37,194 nucleotides of DNA from Clostridia bacterium (GTDB lineage Bacteria > Bacillota > Clostridia > Christensenellales > Borkfalkiaceae). Shown here one piece after another: positions 6,430 to 14,063 of this stretch (positions within the stretch are counted from its first letter, which is position 1; the number at the start of each line of letters is the position of its first letter). Below the pieces are notes generated by a model. It had not been told where the DNA came from and made no database searches. It saw only the letters and a program-made list of their open reading frames with translations. A program made the position numbers and the translations under genes. Where the stretch lies: contig JAIDSQ010000068.1 in the NCBI GenBank assembly GCA_029061155.1, forward strand, positions 1 through 37,194, read 5' to 3'.

Positions 6430-8105
6430 AAGATAAATATAAGGTGAACAATATATGCGCCTATGAAGGCGATTACCGTCTGGACGGCAAAACATTTTAA
6501 AGTGAACTTTACCCCCACTTCCTTGCACGAAACGGAGAATGCCGAAACGCACGCGGGGCATAAAAGTATGAACGCGCACATTGCAAGCGCGGAGGACATA
6601 TCAAGCCCCGCGCCGAAGGGCATAAGCATTGCAACCGTTGCCGCCACGTTTTCCTTGGCGATAAACCCGCACAGCGCCGCGTAGGCAATGCGCCAGTCGG
6701 TTATTCCCATTGGATAAAACGCAGGCACAAGCACCCTGCTTATATGCGCGAGCATACTTTTATCGGGCGGGACAAACTCAAAGGAAAACGAAAAGTGCGA
6801 CAAAAGCCAGCTTGCAATGCAGAACAGCGTTACTATCCCCGCCACCTTTATTATAAACCCTTTTAAGTTAAAATACAACTTTTTTACGACCGTCAGTGCG
6901 TCGGGGAAAACTATCGGCGTGACTTCGGACAATAGCCCCTCCGTACCGCCCTTCAAAAGCTTTGAAAAGGCAAGCGAAATTAAAATACCCGCAAAATACA
7001 GACAGGTTATAACGGGAAAGGGGTCTTTGAACAGAGGGGATAAAAAGGTTAAAAATACGGGGAGTTTTGCTCCGCACGGAATGTATGCAAGCACGGCAAC
7101 CGTCCTCTTCTGCGCACTGCCAGTAGAATATCCGCGCGTTGTGGAAATTGCAACAGAAGTACACCCGAACCCCGACACGAGCGAAAAAGCCGCCCTGCCC
7201 GATAAGTTAACCTTTTCAAACAGTCCGTCCGTTGCAAACGCAAGCGCGCTTAAAATGCCGCTTTCGTCCAGTAAAATTAAAAACAGGTACAGTATCGCAA
7301 GCTGCGGAATAAAACAGAGTACCCCGCCCGCACCGCTTATAATACCTTCTTCCAAAAGCGAAATCACGACCTCGTTCTGCATACGGCTTGTAATCAAACC
7401 GCACAAATCTTCGCATATAAGCTTTTCGCACAGGTCCTTTAAAATCGCCCCCGGCATTGACGAATGGAACGCCGTAAAGAACATTACCGCAATCGATATG
7501 ATAAAAAACGCCAAGGCAAAAAAGCGGTTATAGAACAGCTTATCCGCTCTACTCGGCTCCTCTTTACCGAACTTATAAACTTCCGGAAAGGGTACGCCGC
7601 TTTTCTGTATGCTGAAGTTAATACCGCTTTCAAGCTGCTTTTTAAACTGTTTAGGCGGGCAGTTAAATACAGGTATGCCGAGCATTTTTGAAAGTTTTTG
7701 TATATCAACGCTCCCGCCCCGCCTTTTAAGCCTTTCACACTTCGTTAAATACATCACAACGGGTTTTCCCGACGCAATCAGCTTATGCGTCAGGTTGAGG
7801 CTGTTTTCAAGCGTAAGCGCGTCTACGACGTTTATTATAACGTCCGCGCCCTTGACTTCTTCCCCTGCCGACACCTCTTCCATAGAGTATGCGGAAAGCG
7901 CGTAAAGCCCCGGCGCGTCCACGTAAGTTATACCGCCGTGCGTCTTTTGCGCGGGTGAAGTGGTTACGCCGTGGAAGTTGCCCGTGCGCAGATTACTCTT
8001 AGTAAGCGCGTTGAAAAGTGTGGTCTTGCCCGCGTTGGGGTTACCCGCAAGCACTGCGCGCATTGCGGTTTTTTCAGGGGTTGAGGTTTTAGCTTTTACG
8101 CGCAT
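6426..8105 (-). CDS. feoB: FeoB-type ferrous iron transporter with altered G domain
   Basis: A 559-residue FeoB homologue, shorter than the usual 650-770. G1 GNPNAGKTTLFNALT (about 21-35), G2 GVTT and G3 DAPG are intact. G4 should be NxxD but reads TKCE (in VVMYLTKCERLKRRGG), and the G5 SA motif is replaced near FNCPPKQ. Only about 45 residues separate the G domain from the first membrane helix, so the usual GDI region is short or missing. The membrane part (about 195-559) keeps both Gate cysteines, in GFGCTSVA and PCGAKLPVF, but the CNVPA proline is gone. The start at 8105 has GAGG seven bases upstream and overlaps feoA. It clearly belongs to the FeoB family, but nucleotide specificity and substrate may differ from classical FeoB. 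Confidence 0.88.
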   Translation of the reverse strand: MRVKAKTSTPEKTAMRAVLAGNPNAGKTTLFNALTKSNLRTGNFHGVTTSPAQKTHGGITYVDAPGLYALSAYSMEEVSAGEEVKGADVIINVVDALTLENSLNLTHKLIASGKPVVMYLTKCERLKRRGGSVDIQKLSKMLGIPVFNCPPKQFKKQLESGINFSIQKSGVPFPEVYKFGKEEPSRADKLFYNRFFALAFFIISIAVMFFTAFHSSMPGAILKDLCEKLICEDLCGLITSRMQNEVVISLLEEGIISGAGGVLCFIPQLAILYLFLILLDESGILSALAFATDGLFEKVNLSGRAAFSLVSGFGCTSVAISTTRGYSTGSAQKRTVAVLAYIPCGAKLPVFLTFLSPLFKDPFPVITCLYFAGILISLAFSKLLKGGTEGLLSEVTPIVFPDALTVVKKLYFNLKGFIIKVAGIVTLFCIASWLLSHFSFSFEFVPPDKSMLAHISRVLVPAFYPMGITDWRIAYAALCGFIAKENVAATVAMLMPFGAGLDMSSALAMCAFILLCPACVSAFSVSCKEVGVKFTLKCFAVQTVIAFIGAYIVHLIFIL

Positions 8106-8323
8106 AAGGCTACCTCTATATTTTTGGCAATGGCTTTTCTCAGTCCTAACCTTACACCTCCGCAGGAAATAAGTATACTGCTTTTAAAGAGTGAAAAGCA
8201 AAGCGCGGTTACCTGTTTGCCCGTGCATATGCCCAGTGAGTTAAGCCTTGTAAGCGCGCCGCCCGAAACATTTACAGCCGTTATCTGCGCCCTTTCGCCG
8301 CTTTTTAAATCATAAACGCTCAT
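8096..8323 (-). CDS. feoA: FeoA-domain protein
   Basis: A 75-residue SH3-like FeoA protein, the small cytoplasmic partner of FeoB in ferrous iron uptake. It shows the typical opening DLKSGERAQITAVN, LGICTGKQVTAL in the middle, and GGVRLGLRKAIAKNI near the end. It overlaps feoB by ten bases, so the two should be co-translated. No Shine-Dalgarno precedes the ATG. Instead the start codon is inside the 3' arm of a strong hairpin (8313-8345). No clear sigma-A promoter was found upstream on the minus strand. Confidence 0.9.
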   Translation of the reverse strand: MSVYDLKSGERAQITAVNVSGGALTRLNSLGICTGKQVTALCFSLFKSSILISCGGVRLGLRKAIAKNIEVALCA

Positions 8324-8345
8324 AGATTATTTCTATGAGCGTTTA
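8313..8345 (-). promoter_or_regulatory. 14-bp stem-loop covering the feoA start codon
   Basis: TAAACGCTCATAGA, a five-base loop and the exact complement TCTATGAGCGTTTA. Read on the minus strand, the ATG of feoA sits in the second arm. The hairpin could block initiation or be a processing signal. It is not followed by a T run on the minus strand, so it does not look like an attenuator for feoA. On the plus strand a short T run follows after three bases, so a terminator role in that direction is possible, although no plus-strand gene lies upstream. Confidence 0.6.
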
Positions 8346-8407
8346 CCGTTTTTAATGCTTGTTATCGCTATTTACCTTTTCAAGCAAATAATGGATAACC
8401 CGCACGG

Positions 8408-8436
8408 TTGACAATTAGACTTTTATATAATACAAT
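8408..8436 (+). promoter_or_regulatory. promoter of the 468-residue membrane protein, apparently leaderless
   Basis: TTGACA (8408-8413), a 17-nt spacer and TACAAT (8431-8436). The ATG at 8444 begins after only seven bases, which coincides with the expected start of transcription. No Shine-Dalgarno is present. Confidence 0.7.
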
Positions 8437-8443
8437 ATAGGCG

Positions 8444-9850
8444 ATGAAACTAAAGCGTTATACCGATATCGGACTGGAGGTGTCGGCGGGGCTGCTGCTT
8501 GCAATTGCCCTTTTGCTTACCTTTACGGTATCCGATTATTACATATTCAACAGAATAAGCGAGTACGGGTTTATATTTACACTTTCACAGTGGGTAAAAA
8601 AGGCGGGGCTTTTACTTATCCCCCTTGCCGTGTACTATAACAAAAAGTGCTGCGCGGATATTGCAAAGTACGTGTTGCCCGTGTTTGTAATTATATCTTG
8701 TTGCACGTTCGGCAGCTTTTTCGACGCGACGGCAATAACCGAAACAAGCACGCCCGCACAGCTTGTATTTGCGCACATAAACGAGTTTATGCCCAAAGCG
8801 GCAAATATGGCGTTGTTCTTTGTTTCCAACGCGCTGTATATCATAATCTGCGCGGGGCTGTTTATACGCGACGGTTACAAAGTAAACGCAAAAAGCTTTA
8901 TATGGCTGCCGTTTGCATTTGTTGCGTGTATGCCGTTAAATATATTTGAAAACTTTTTCGATATAAATGAAATCCCCGCGGACAGCTTTTTAAGGTTTAA
9001 AAACTTTACCGTATGGCACGCTTTGGCGATAATCGTGCTTGCGGGGTTCACAGTTGCCTCCTACTACTTTTTAAGGAACAAAGACAAGCGCACGCAGGAC
9101 GGATTTTTGATTGCGGGCGCGATTGTAATGCTTATCCAGTACCACAGCAAAGACTCTATGGTTATGGGCGACGGATACAACGTGTACAACACGATTTTCG
9201 CGTGCATACCGCTGTTTATATGCAACATAGGCGTTTACGTTGCCGCGCTTTCCGTCATAATAAAAAAGAGAATAACCTACTCAATCTCGTTCTTCGTACA
9301 CGCGGCGGGCGCAATTTCGGTGTTTGTGTACTTCGGCAGGGACGAAATATCAAACTACGGAATATTCTGCAGTTATTCAATACTTTACTTCTGCGCGACG
9401 CACTGCCTTCTGTTTGCGCTGTCCGTTCTGCCCTCGGCGCTCGGGCATTATAAATTCAGGCTGAAGGACTGCATAATACCTCTTGTATATTATTTGTGTG
9501 TCATAATAATCGCCTCCGTCGCAAGTGCGCTTGTAACTTCAGCGTCTATGGAGTTCAGTTATAACGGCTATGTGCTTGACGAAAGCGAATATATCTTACC
9601 AAACTATGCGTTCACGCAAATTAACCCTCTGCCATTTGAAGTGCCTCTTGTCGGGCTTACTATCTGGCGGTATGATTTAAGTGTTTTGTACATACTTGGC
9701 TTATACGCCTTTTACGTGGGTATATTCGCGGTGTTCAATATTTTTTATTACTCATTCCTGTTTATCCGCAAAAAGCTTTTACACAGGAAAATACAAGTCC
9801 CCGAACTTCAAGCCGAGGCGGCGGCAACCAACGACGAAAACCAAGAATAG
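8444..9850 (+). CDS. polytopic integral membrane protein, unknown function
   Basis: A 468-residue protein with about twelve hydrophobic helices spread along nearly its whole length and a short polar C-terminal tail (about 445-468). It was not recognised. The polar or charged residues within the membrane region (HINEF, YHSKDSMVMGDGYN, HAAGA) could line a site, but no known transporter or enzyme signature stands out. It is monocistronic, preceded by a consensus promoter and followed by a strong terminator. It is divergent from feoA, and the two share 120 bases of upstream DNA. A role in iron uptake is possible from position only. Confidence 0.85.
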   Translation: MKLKRYTDIGLEVSAGLLLAIALLLTFTVSDYYIFNRISEYGFIFTLSQWVKKAGLLLIPLAVYYNKKCCADIAKYVLPVFVIISCCTFGSFFDATAITETSTPAQLVFAHINEFMPKAANMALFFVSNALYIIICAGLFIRDGYKVNAKSFIWLPFAFVACMPLNIFENFFDINEIPADSFLRFKNFTVWHALAIIVLAGFTVASYYFLRNKDKRTQDGFLIAGAIVMLIQYHSKDSMVMGDGYNVYNTIFACIPLFICNIGVYVAALSVIIKKRITYSISFFVHAAGAISVFVYFGRDEISNYGIFCSYSILYFCATHCLLFALSVLPSALGHYKFRLKDCIIPLVYYLCVIIIASVASALVTSASMEFSYNGYVLDESEYILPNYAFTQINPLPFEVPLVGLTIWRYDLSVLYILGLYAFYVGIFAVFNIFYYSFLFIRKKLLHRKIQVPELQAEAAATNDENQE

Positions 9851-9867
9851 CAAAAAATCATCAATAT

Positions 9868-9899
9868 CAAAAGCTCCCGAAATTGTTCGGGAGCTTTTG
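9868..9899 (+). terminator. intrinsic terminator after the membrane protein gene
   Basis: CAAAAGCTCCCGAA, loop ATTG, TTCGGGAGCTTTTG. It lies just after the stop at 9850 and before the PadR promoter. Confidence 0.88.
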
Positions 9900-9940
9900 G
9901 TATTCATTTTGAAAATTTATAAAAAATTTAAAAAAAACAG

Positions 9941-9969
9941 TTGACAAACACACTACTTTGCATTACAAT
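9941..9969 (+). promoter_or_regulatory. promoter of the PadR operon
   Basis: TTGACA (9941-9946), a 17-nt spacer and TACAAT (9964-9969), giving a start near 9976. The -10 element lies within the first of two operator-like dyads. Confidence 0.8.
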
Positions 9970-9998
9970 GTAGTCAGTACTTGGCAATACAAAGTACT
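9952..9998 (+). promoter_or_regulatory. two tandem 23-bp dyads, probable PadR operators
   Basis: Two imperfect palindromes, one at 9952-9974 with arms ACTAC/GTAGT and one at 9976-9998 with arms AGTACTT/AAGTACT, share the core pattern CTT-G-CA-TAC-AA. Their centres are 24 bp apart, slightly more than two helical turns. They cover the -10 element and transcription start, ideal for autorepression by the dimeric regulator encoded next. Confidence 0.75.
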
Positions 9999-10011
9999 CA
10001 GGAGCGATAAC

Positions 10012-10344
10012 GTGTTTGATAAAAGTCAATTATTAAAGGGCATTCTCGAAGGATGCATTTTAAAGTACATTAAGTCCGAGCCTGCATACGCGTACGGGGC
10101 AATAATCTATCTGCGTGAAAAGGGATTTACAGACCTTACGGAAGGCACTCTCTATCCCCTTCTTCTTCGGCTGGAAAGGCAAAAGCTTATCTATTCCGAA
10201 TTGAAGGAATCTGCCGTAGGACCTAAACGCAAATACTATTATATCACTGCCGAGGGTGAAACTTATTTAAAGGACTTTGAAAGAGAATACTTATCGCTTG
10301 ACAGAATAGTAAAAAATATTATGGAGAATAAAAATGAAAACTGA
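10012..10344 (+). CDS. PadR-family transcriptional regulator
   Basis: A 110-residue PadR winged-helix repressor. Recognisable family features are the opening helix QLLKGILEGCILKYI, AYGAIIYL, the recognition-helix segment LTEGTLYPLLLRLERQKLI and the wing KRKYYYITAEGETYL. The GTG start at 10012 is chosen because AGGAG lies seven bases upstream; the track's earlier start lies inside the promoter and operators. It overlaps the next gene by eleven bases, the usual PadR plus membrane-partner arrangement. In the family these pairs respond to membrane-active agents or envelope stress. Autoregulation is inferred from the two dyads over the promoter. Confidence 0.9.
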   Translation: MFDKSQLLKGILEGCILKYIKSEPAYAYGAIIYLREKGFTDLTEGTLYPLLLRLERQKLIYSELKESAVGPKRKYYYITAEGETYLKDFEREYLSLDRIVKNIMENKNEN

Positions 10345-10975
10345 TACGTCGAAATTGAACACGGAAAACCGCACGTTATTGCACGATATGAAAAGCTATC
10401 TTTCCGAAAAGCGGATTAATCGCAGCGATTACCGCCGCGTCTGTGGGGATATCACATTAATGCTTTACGATGCGCAGGAGCGCGGTGAAAGCGCGGAAAG
10501 CCTGTTCCCCGAAGGTTACAGAAAATTTCTCGACGACGTTGCCTCTAACTGTTCGAAGGAAAAATGGTATGAGACCCTTCTTACCGTGCTAACGTGTGCG
10601 CTTGCTATGCTCACCGTCATGACGCTGTTTTTAACGTTAAATACGCATCTCGAACCGGTAGATGGCGAATACGTTTCGGGAGTTATGGCGAGTTTCACGC
10701 TTTCAAGTTTTGTCGGTTCAAGCGTCGCCGGTTGCATAGGCTCTACAGTGGTCATATTCCACCATGTCTTTTCCTTCGAAAAAAAGCGTTACTATTACGT
10801 TTCGGTAGTCGGCTTGTTCATAGTTGCATTTGTTGCCGCTTTTCTCGTCAGCCTGCTGTTCAGAAATGCGTTTATAACGGTTAACTGGGTTGCGCTTGCC
10901 TGCGCCTCGGCAGGAGCGGCGGTACTTCTCTGGGCTGTAAAATGGGGAATTTCAAAGCTTAATTCAAAAAAATAA
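10334..10975 (+). CDS. HAAS-domain membrane protein paired with PadR
   Basis: A 213-residue protein. Residues 1-75 resemble the HAAS (HTH-associated alpha-helical signalling) domains of DUF1048/DUF1129-type proteins, with LNTENRTLLHDMKSYLSEK, ITLMLYDAQERGESAESLF and YRKFLDDV. Four hydrophobic helices follow at about 80-103, 117-140, 150-172 and 180-200. Such proteins are encoded directly after PadR genes and are thought to sense the membrane or modulate the regulator. GGAG precedes the ATG inside the padR coding sequence. The exact DUF assignment is uncertain. Confidence 0.8.
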   Translation: MKTDTSKLNTENRTLLHDMKSYLSEKRINRSDYRRVCGDITLMLYDAQERGESAESLFPEGYRKFLDDVASNCSKEKWYETLLTVLTCALAMLTVMTLFLTLNTHLEPVDGEYVSGVMASFTLSSFVGSSVAGCIGSTVVIFHHVFSFEKKRYYYVSVVGLFIVAFVAAFLVSLLFRNAFITVNWVALACASAGAAVLLWAVKWGISKLNSKK

Positions 10976-10996
10976 CGTACGTGCTATGAAACGCAC

Positions 10997-11031
10997 AAAA
11001 GGCTCTCGGATTGAATTTCCGAGAGCCTTTT
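10997..11031. terminator. bidirectional intrinsic terminator
   Basis: AAAAGGCTCTCGGA, a short AT-rich loop, then TCCGAGAGCCTTTT. It separates the convergent PadR operon and the Na/Pi transporter gene and has A/T tracts on both sides. Confidence 0.9.
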
Positions 11032-11075
11032 ATTTGTGTGTATATTCCGAAAGCAAAGAAACAAATATGTTTTGA

Positions 11076-12803
11076 TTATTCCTTTATTACGTGTCCGTAT
11101 TCCTTTACGGAATTTGCTATGTTGTGCATATGGTCGCCGATACGTTCCATACATACCGCGAGCTGCAGGAACAGCGCGCCTGCCTCCGCCGAGCATTGAC
11201 CTTCGTTCATTCTCGTAAGGTGCGATTTCTGCATTAAGTTGTTCATGCGGTCAGTTTCCTGTTCCTCGCGTTCAACGTCGGGCATATATGCAAGATTGAT
11301 TTGAGAGAACACTTTTGTTACATAACTGTAAAGTTCTGTGATATGTAAATCCATCTCGCGGATTTCATTTACCGCGTTTTCAGTAAAGTCAACGTTGTCC
11401 TCGACAAGCTTTTCGGCGTATTCGGTAATGTTTTCGGCATAGTCGCCTATACGCTCGATATCAGAAACAACGTGGTAGAAAGAACTTATCTTCTTTTCGT
11501 CCGTTTCGGAAATTTCCTGCATAGCAAGCCTTACAAGGAAGGAGAAAATCATTTTGTTCTGACTGTTTATATCGCTTTCACGGTTTGAAAACTGGGTTTT
11601 CGATGAAAGGTCTTTTGAAAGCAGCATATCCATTGAAAGCTTGTAGTTTGCAAACGCCTCGTCGCTCATTCTGAGGATTTGTTTTCTTACCTGACCGACG
11701 GCGATTGCGGGAGTCTTTAAAAGACGTAAATCGAGGGTGTCGTCGGGGCTTTCTTCCGTCGGCTTTTCGTGCACGATAAGGCAGGCAAGCTTTACTAAAA
11801 CATTGATAAACGGCAGTAAAATTCCCGTTGTTAACAGGTTGAAAATCATATGGAATATGGCTATCTGCCACTGCGTCTGGGGTATGAAACTGTTTAAAAA
11901 CTGCGCTATGTATTTGCCTGCAAACGCCACGGGGAATATGAAAATCACGCAGCCTGCGACGTTAAACAAAAGGTGAACCATTGCGGCACGCTTTGCGTTT
12001 ACGCTTGCCCCCATTGATGATATCAACGAGGTCAAACAGGTACCTACGTTCGCGCCCAGAATAATGCACATTGCCATCTGCAATGATATAAGGTTGGAGC
12101 TTGCAAGCGAAATTATGATTGCCGTAAGCGCGGCGGACGACTGCATTAACGCCGTCAGGATTACGCCGAGAAGAAACAGCACTATTATTTCCCAGGTCAG
12201 AATTTCCTTGCCGTTACCTATGGCAATGAACATACCTTCGACCGCGCCTTTGACGTTGGGATTGGCAAGCATATCCGAAACTGCGCCCGACATAACATTA
12301 AGACCTATAAAGATAAGTCCTATGCCCTCGAAAATCATTCCCACTTGTTTGAGCCTGTCGGTCTTGCCGACAAGGTTGATTACAAAGCCCGCAAAGGCGA
12401 CAAGTGCGAACAGCGCGGCGATTGAAAACTGCGCTCCACCCGCCGACGACAGCGCCATTATGAACGCCGAAATGGTAGTACCGATGTTTGCGCCCATTAT
12501 GACGGAGGCCGCCTGCGTCAAGGTCATAAGCCCTACGTTAACGAAACCGACTATCATGACGGTCGTTGCAGCCGAGCTGTTTACAATGGCGGTTACCGCC
12601 GCGCCCGTACCGACGCCGACAAAGCGGTTGCGCGTTGCCTTACCCATAAGGCGGCGCATCGACTTGCCCGCCGCTTTTTCAATGTTGCTACCCATCATAC
12701 TCATGCCGATCATAAATACCGTTATGCCGCCGAGAATGAAAAACAGGCTGTTGACAATTGTCAGGATGTCCGAACCGTTCATAGCCAAAAGGCAATTAGA
12801 CAT
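11076..12803 (-). CDS. Na+/phosphate cotransporter (NptA/PNaS family) with C-terminal PhoU domain
   Basis: A 575-residue secondary transporter for inorganic phosphate. The two inverted PNaS repeats are visible: TAIVNSSAATTVMIVGFV (about 70-88, with NSS where QSS is usual) and TALMQSSAALTAIIISLA (about 216-233), each followed by an ILGAN/IMGAN-type loop (VIMGANIGTTIS, IILGANVGTCLT). Residues about 370-570 form two PhoU-like helical repeats (YHVVSDIERIGDYAENI and CMERIGDHMHNIANSV). The ATG at 12803 follows GGGGA by seven bases. Transcription is probably from the TTGACA-18-TAAAAT promoter at 12859-12888. It is monocistronic, and no Pst or Pho genes are nearby. Confidence 0.92.
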   Translation of the reverse strand: MSNCLLAMNGSDILTIVNSLFFILGGITVFMIGMSMMGSNIEKAAGKSMRRLMGKATRNRFVGVGTGAAVTAIVNSSAATTVMIVGFVNVGLMTLTQAASVIMGANIGTTISAFIMALSSAGGAQFSIAALFALVAFAGFVINLVGKTDRLKQVGMIFEGIGLIFIGLNVMSGAVSDMLANPNVKGAVEGMFIAIGNGKEILTWEIIVLFLLGVILTALMQSSAALTAIIISLASSNLISLQMAMCIILGANVGTCLTSLISSMGASVNAKRAAMVHLLFNVAGCVIFIFPVAFAGKYIAQFLNSFIPQTQWQIAIFHMIFNLLTTGILLPFINVLVKLACLIVHEKPTEESPDDTLDLRLLKTPAIAVGQVRKQILRMSDEAFANYKLSMDMLLSKDLSSKTQFSNRESDINSQNKMIFSFLVRLAMQEISETDEKKISSFYHVVSDIERIGDYAENITEYAEKLVEDNVDFTENAVNEIREMDLHITELYSYVTKVFSQINLAYMPDVEREEQETDRMNNLMQKSHLTRMNEGQCSAEAGALFLQLAVCMERIGDHMHNIANSVKEYGHVIKE

Positions 12804-12858
12804 ATGTTATTCCCCGTTAAAATTTATAAATCGCGATAATGCAAATTTCAACAGTTTA

Positions 12859-12888
12859 ATTTTAGCAGAAAAAATATTATACTGTCAA
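12859..12888 (-). promoter_or_regulatory. promoter of the Na/Pi cotransporter gene
   Basis: On the minus strand, TTGACA (12888-12883), an 18-nt spacer and TAAAAT (12864-12859). This predicts a leader of about 50 nt. It lies back to back with the trmL promoter. Confidence 0.65.
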
Positions 12889-12921
12889 ATAAAATTTAAA
12901 TTATTGTAACCGCGCTTTTGT

Positions 12922-12950
12922 TTGCAAATTTTTTACATTTATTTTACAAT
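12922..12950 (+). promoter_or_regulatory. promoter of trmL, apparently leaderless
   Basis: TTGCAA (12922-12927), a 17-nt spacer and TACAAT (12945-12950). Six bases later the ATG at 12957 opens the TrmL frame. The track ORF start at 12918 lies inside this promoter and is not used here. Confidence 0.65.
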
Positions 12951-12956
12951 ATTTAT

Positions 12957-13448
12957 ATGTTTAATATAGTTTTGGTTGAACCTGAAATACCCCAGAATAC
13001 AGGCAATATCGTGCGCACCTGCCACGCAACGGGCTGCGCCCTTCATCTTGTGCGCCCGCTCGGGTTTGAAGTGACGGATAAATATTTAAAACGCGCGGGG
13101 CTTGATTACTGGGACGAAGTGCAAATAACCTACTACGACGGCTTTGAAGAGCTGTTAAAAAAATACCCGAAGTCCCGCTTTTTCTACTTTACCACAAAGG
13201 GACTGAAAAGGCACAGCGACGTCAAGTTTGAAGAGGGTGATTTTTTAGTTTTCGGCAAGGAAACAAAGGGGCTGCCCGAAGAGCTTTTAAAGCAAAATAA
13301 AGATTATTGTTTAAGAATACCTATGATAGGCGAAACGCGCAGTTTAAACCTTTCCAATTCGGTTGCGATTGCCGTGTACGAGGGGTTAAGACAGCTTGAC
13401 TTTAAGGGGTTTAAAACCGAAGGGCAACTTCATAATCTCAAGTGGTGA
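12957..13448 (+). CDS. trmL: tRNA (cytidine(34)-2'-O)-methyltransferase, TrmL family
   Basis: A 163-residue SPOUT methyltransferase that methylates the 2'-hydroxyl of the wobble nucleotide in tRNA-Leu isoacceptors using SAM. The family pattern is complete: NIVLVEPEIPQNTGNIVRTC at the N-terminus, FGKETKGLPEELL in the middle, and the knot region RIPMIGETRSLNLSNSVAIA near the C-terminus. The length matches TrmL (about 155-165). The start at 12957 is chosen because it begins exactly at the conserved N-terminus and lies six bases after a -10 box; there is no Shine-Dalgarno. The next gene has its own promoter. Confidence 0.93.
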   Translation: MFNIVLVEPEIPQNTGNIVRTCHATGCALHLVRPLGFEVTDKYLKRAGLDYWDEVQITYYDGFEELLKKYPKSRFFYFTTKGLKRHSDVKFEEGDFLVFGKETKGLPEELLKQNKDYCLRIPMIGETRSLNLSNSVAIAVYEGLRQLDFKGFKTEGQLHNLKW

Positions 13449-13457
13449 TTAAACCGC

Positions 13458-13486
13458 TTTACATTTTTAAGGTTACATTGTATAAT
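13458..13486 (+). promoter_or_regulatory. promoter of rdgB, apparently leaderless
   Basis: TTTACA (13458-13463), a 17-nt spacer and consensus TATAAT (13481-13486). The ATG at 13494 follows after seven bases, without a Shine-Dalgarno. Confidence 0.72.
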
Positions 13487-13493
13487 ACTAAAA

Positions 13494-14063
13494 ATGAAAC
13501 TTGATAAAATTGTTGTTGCCAGCGGAAACAAAGGCAAAATCAAAGAAATTCAACAGATATTTACGGACGCGGAAATTGTGCCCATGCGCGAGCTCGGATT
13601 TGACGGCGACATTGAAGAAACGGGCGAAACCTTTTCGGAGAATGCAATTATAAAGGCTAAGTTTATTTCCGAAAAGTTTAATCTTCCCGTGCTTGCCGAC
13701 GATTCGGGGCTGTGCGTCTACGCTTTAAACGGCGCGCCCGGCATACGCTCCGCCCGCTTTTCGGGCGAAGGCGAAAGTGCAAACAGAAAACTTTTGCTTA
13801 AAAAACTCGAAGGTAGCAAGGACAGAGGCGCGCACTTTACAAGCGCTGTCTGCCTGTATTTCCCCGACGGCAATTATATTTTAGGAGAAGGTAAAACCTA
13901 CGGTAAAATTCTTACCGAGGAAGTCGGTGAAAACGGATTCGGCTATGACAGTCTGTTTTATTCGGACGATCTTAAAAAGAGTTTCGGGCAGTCGACGGAC
14001 GAAGAGAAAAATTCGGTTTCACACCGCTACCGCGCCTTATGCGATTTGAGAAATAAGCTATGA
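13494..14063 (+). CDS. rdgB: XTP/dITP diphosphatase (RdgB/HAM1 family)
   Basis: A 189-residue house-cleaning enzyme that hydrolyses non-canonical purine nucleoside triphosphates such as XTP and dITP to monophosphates. Diagnostic motifs are VVASGNKGKIKEI at the N-terminus, the metal and substrate site LADDSGLCVYALNGAPGIRS (about 66-85), ARFSGEG, and FGYDSLFY followed by SHRYRAL. The length is normal. It overlaps the phosphoesterase gene by four bases (ATGA). It appears to start a two-gene operon from a leaderless promoter. Confidence 0.94.
   Translation: MKLDKIVVASGNKGKIKEIQQIFTDAEIVPMRELGFDGDIEETGETFSENAIIKAKFISEKFNLPVLADDSGLCVYALNGAPGIRSARFSGEGESANRKLLLKKLEGSKDRGAHFTSAVCLYFPDGNYILGEGKTYGKILTEEVGENGFGYDSLFYSDDLKKSFGQSTDEEKNSVSHRYRALCDLRNKL

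Noticed and set aside
6817-7533. 238-residue plus-strand ORF
   Set aside because: It is antisense to the membrane part of feoB, has no ribosome site and its composition mirrors feoB codons.
8346-8443. Fur or DtxR box between feoA and the divergent membrane protein gene
   Set aside because: GTTATC and GATAAC occur about 27 bases apart with poorly matched interior, which is not close enough to either consensus.
12064-12909. 281-residue plus-strand ORF
   Set aside because: It is the antisense shadow of the Na/Pi cotransporter, whose motifs are clear on the other strand.
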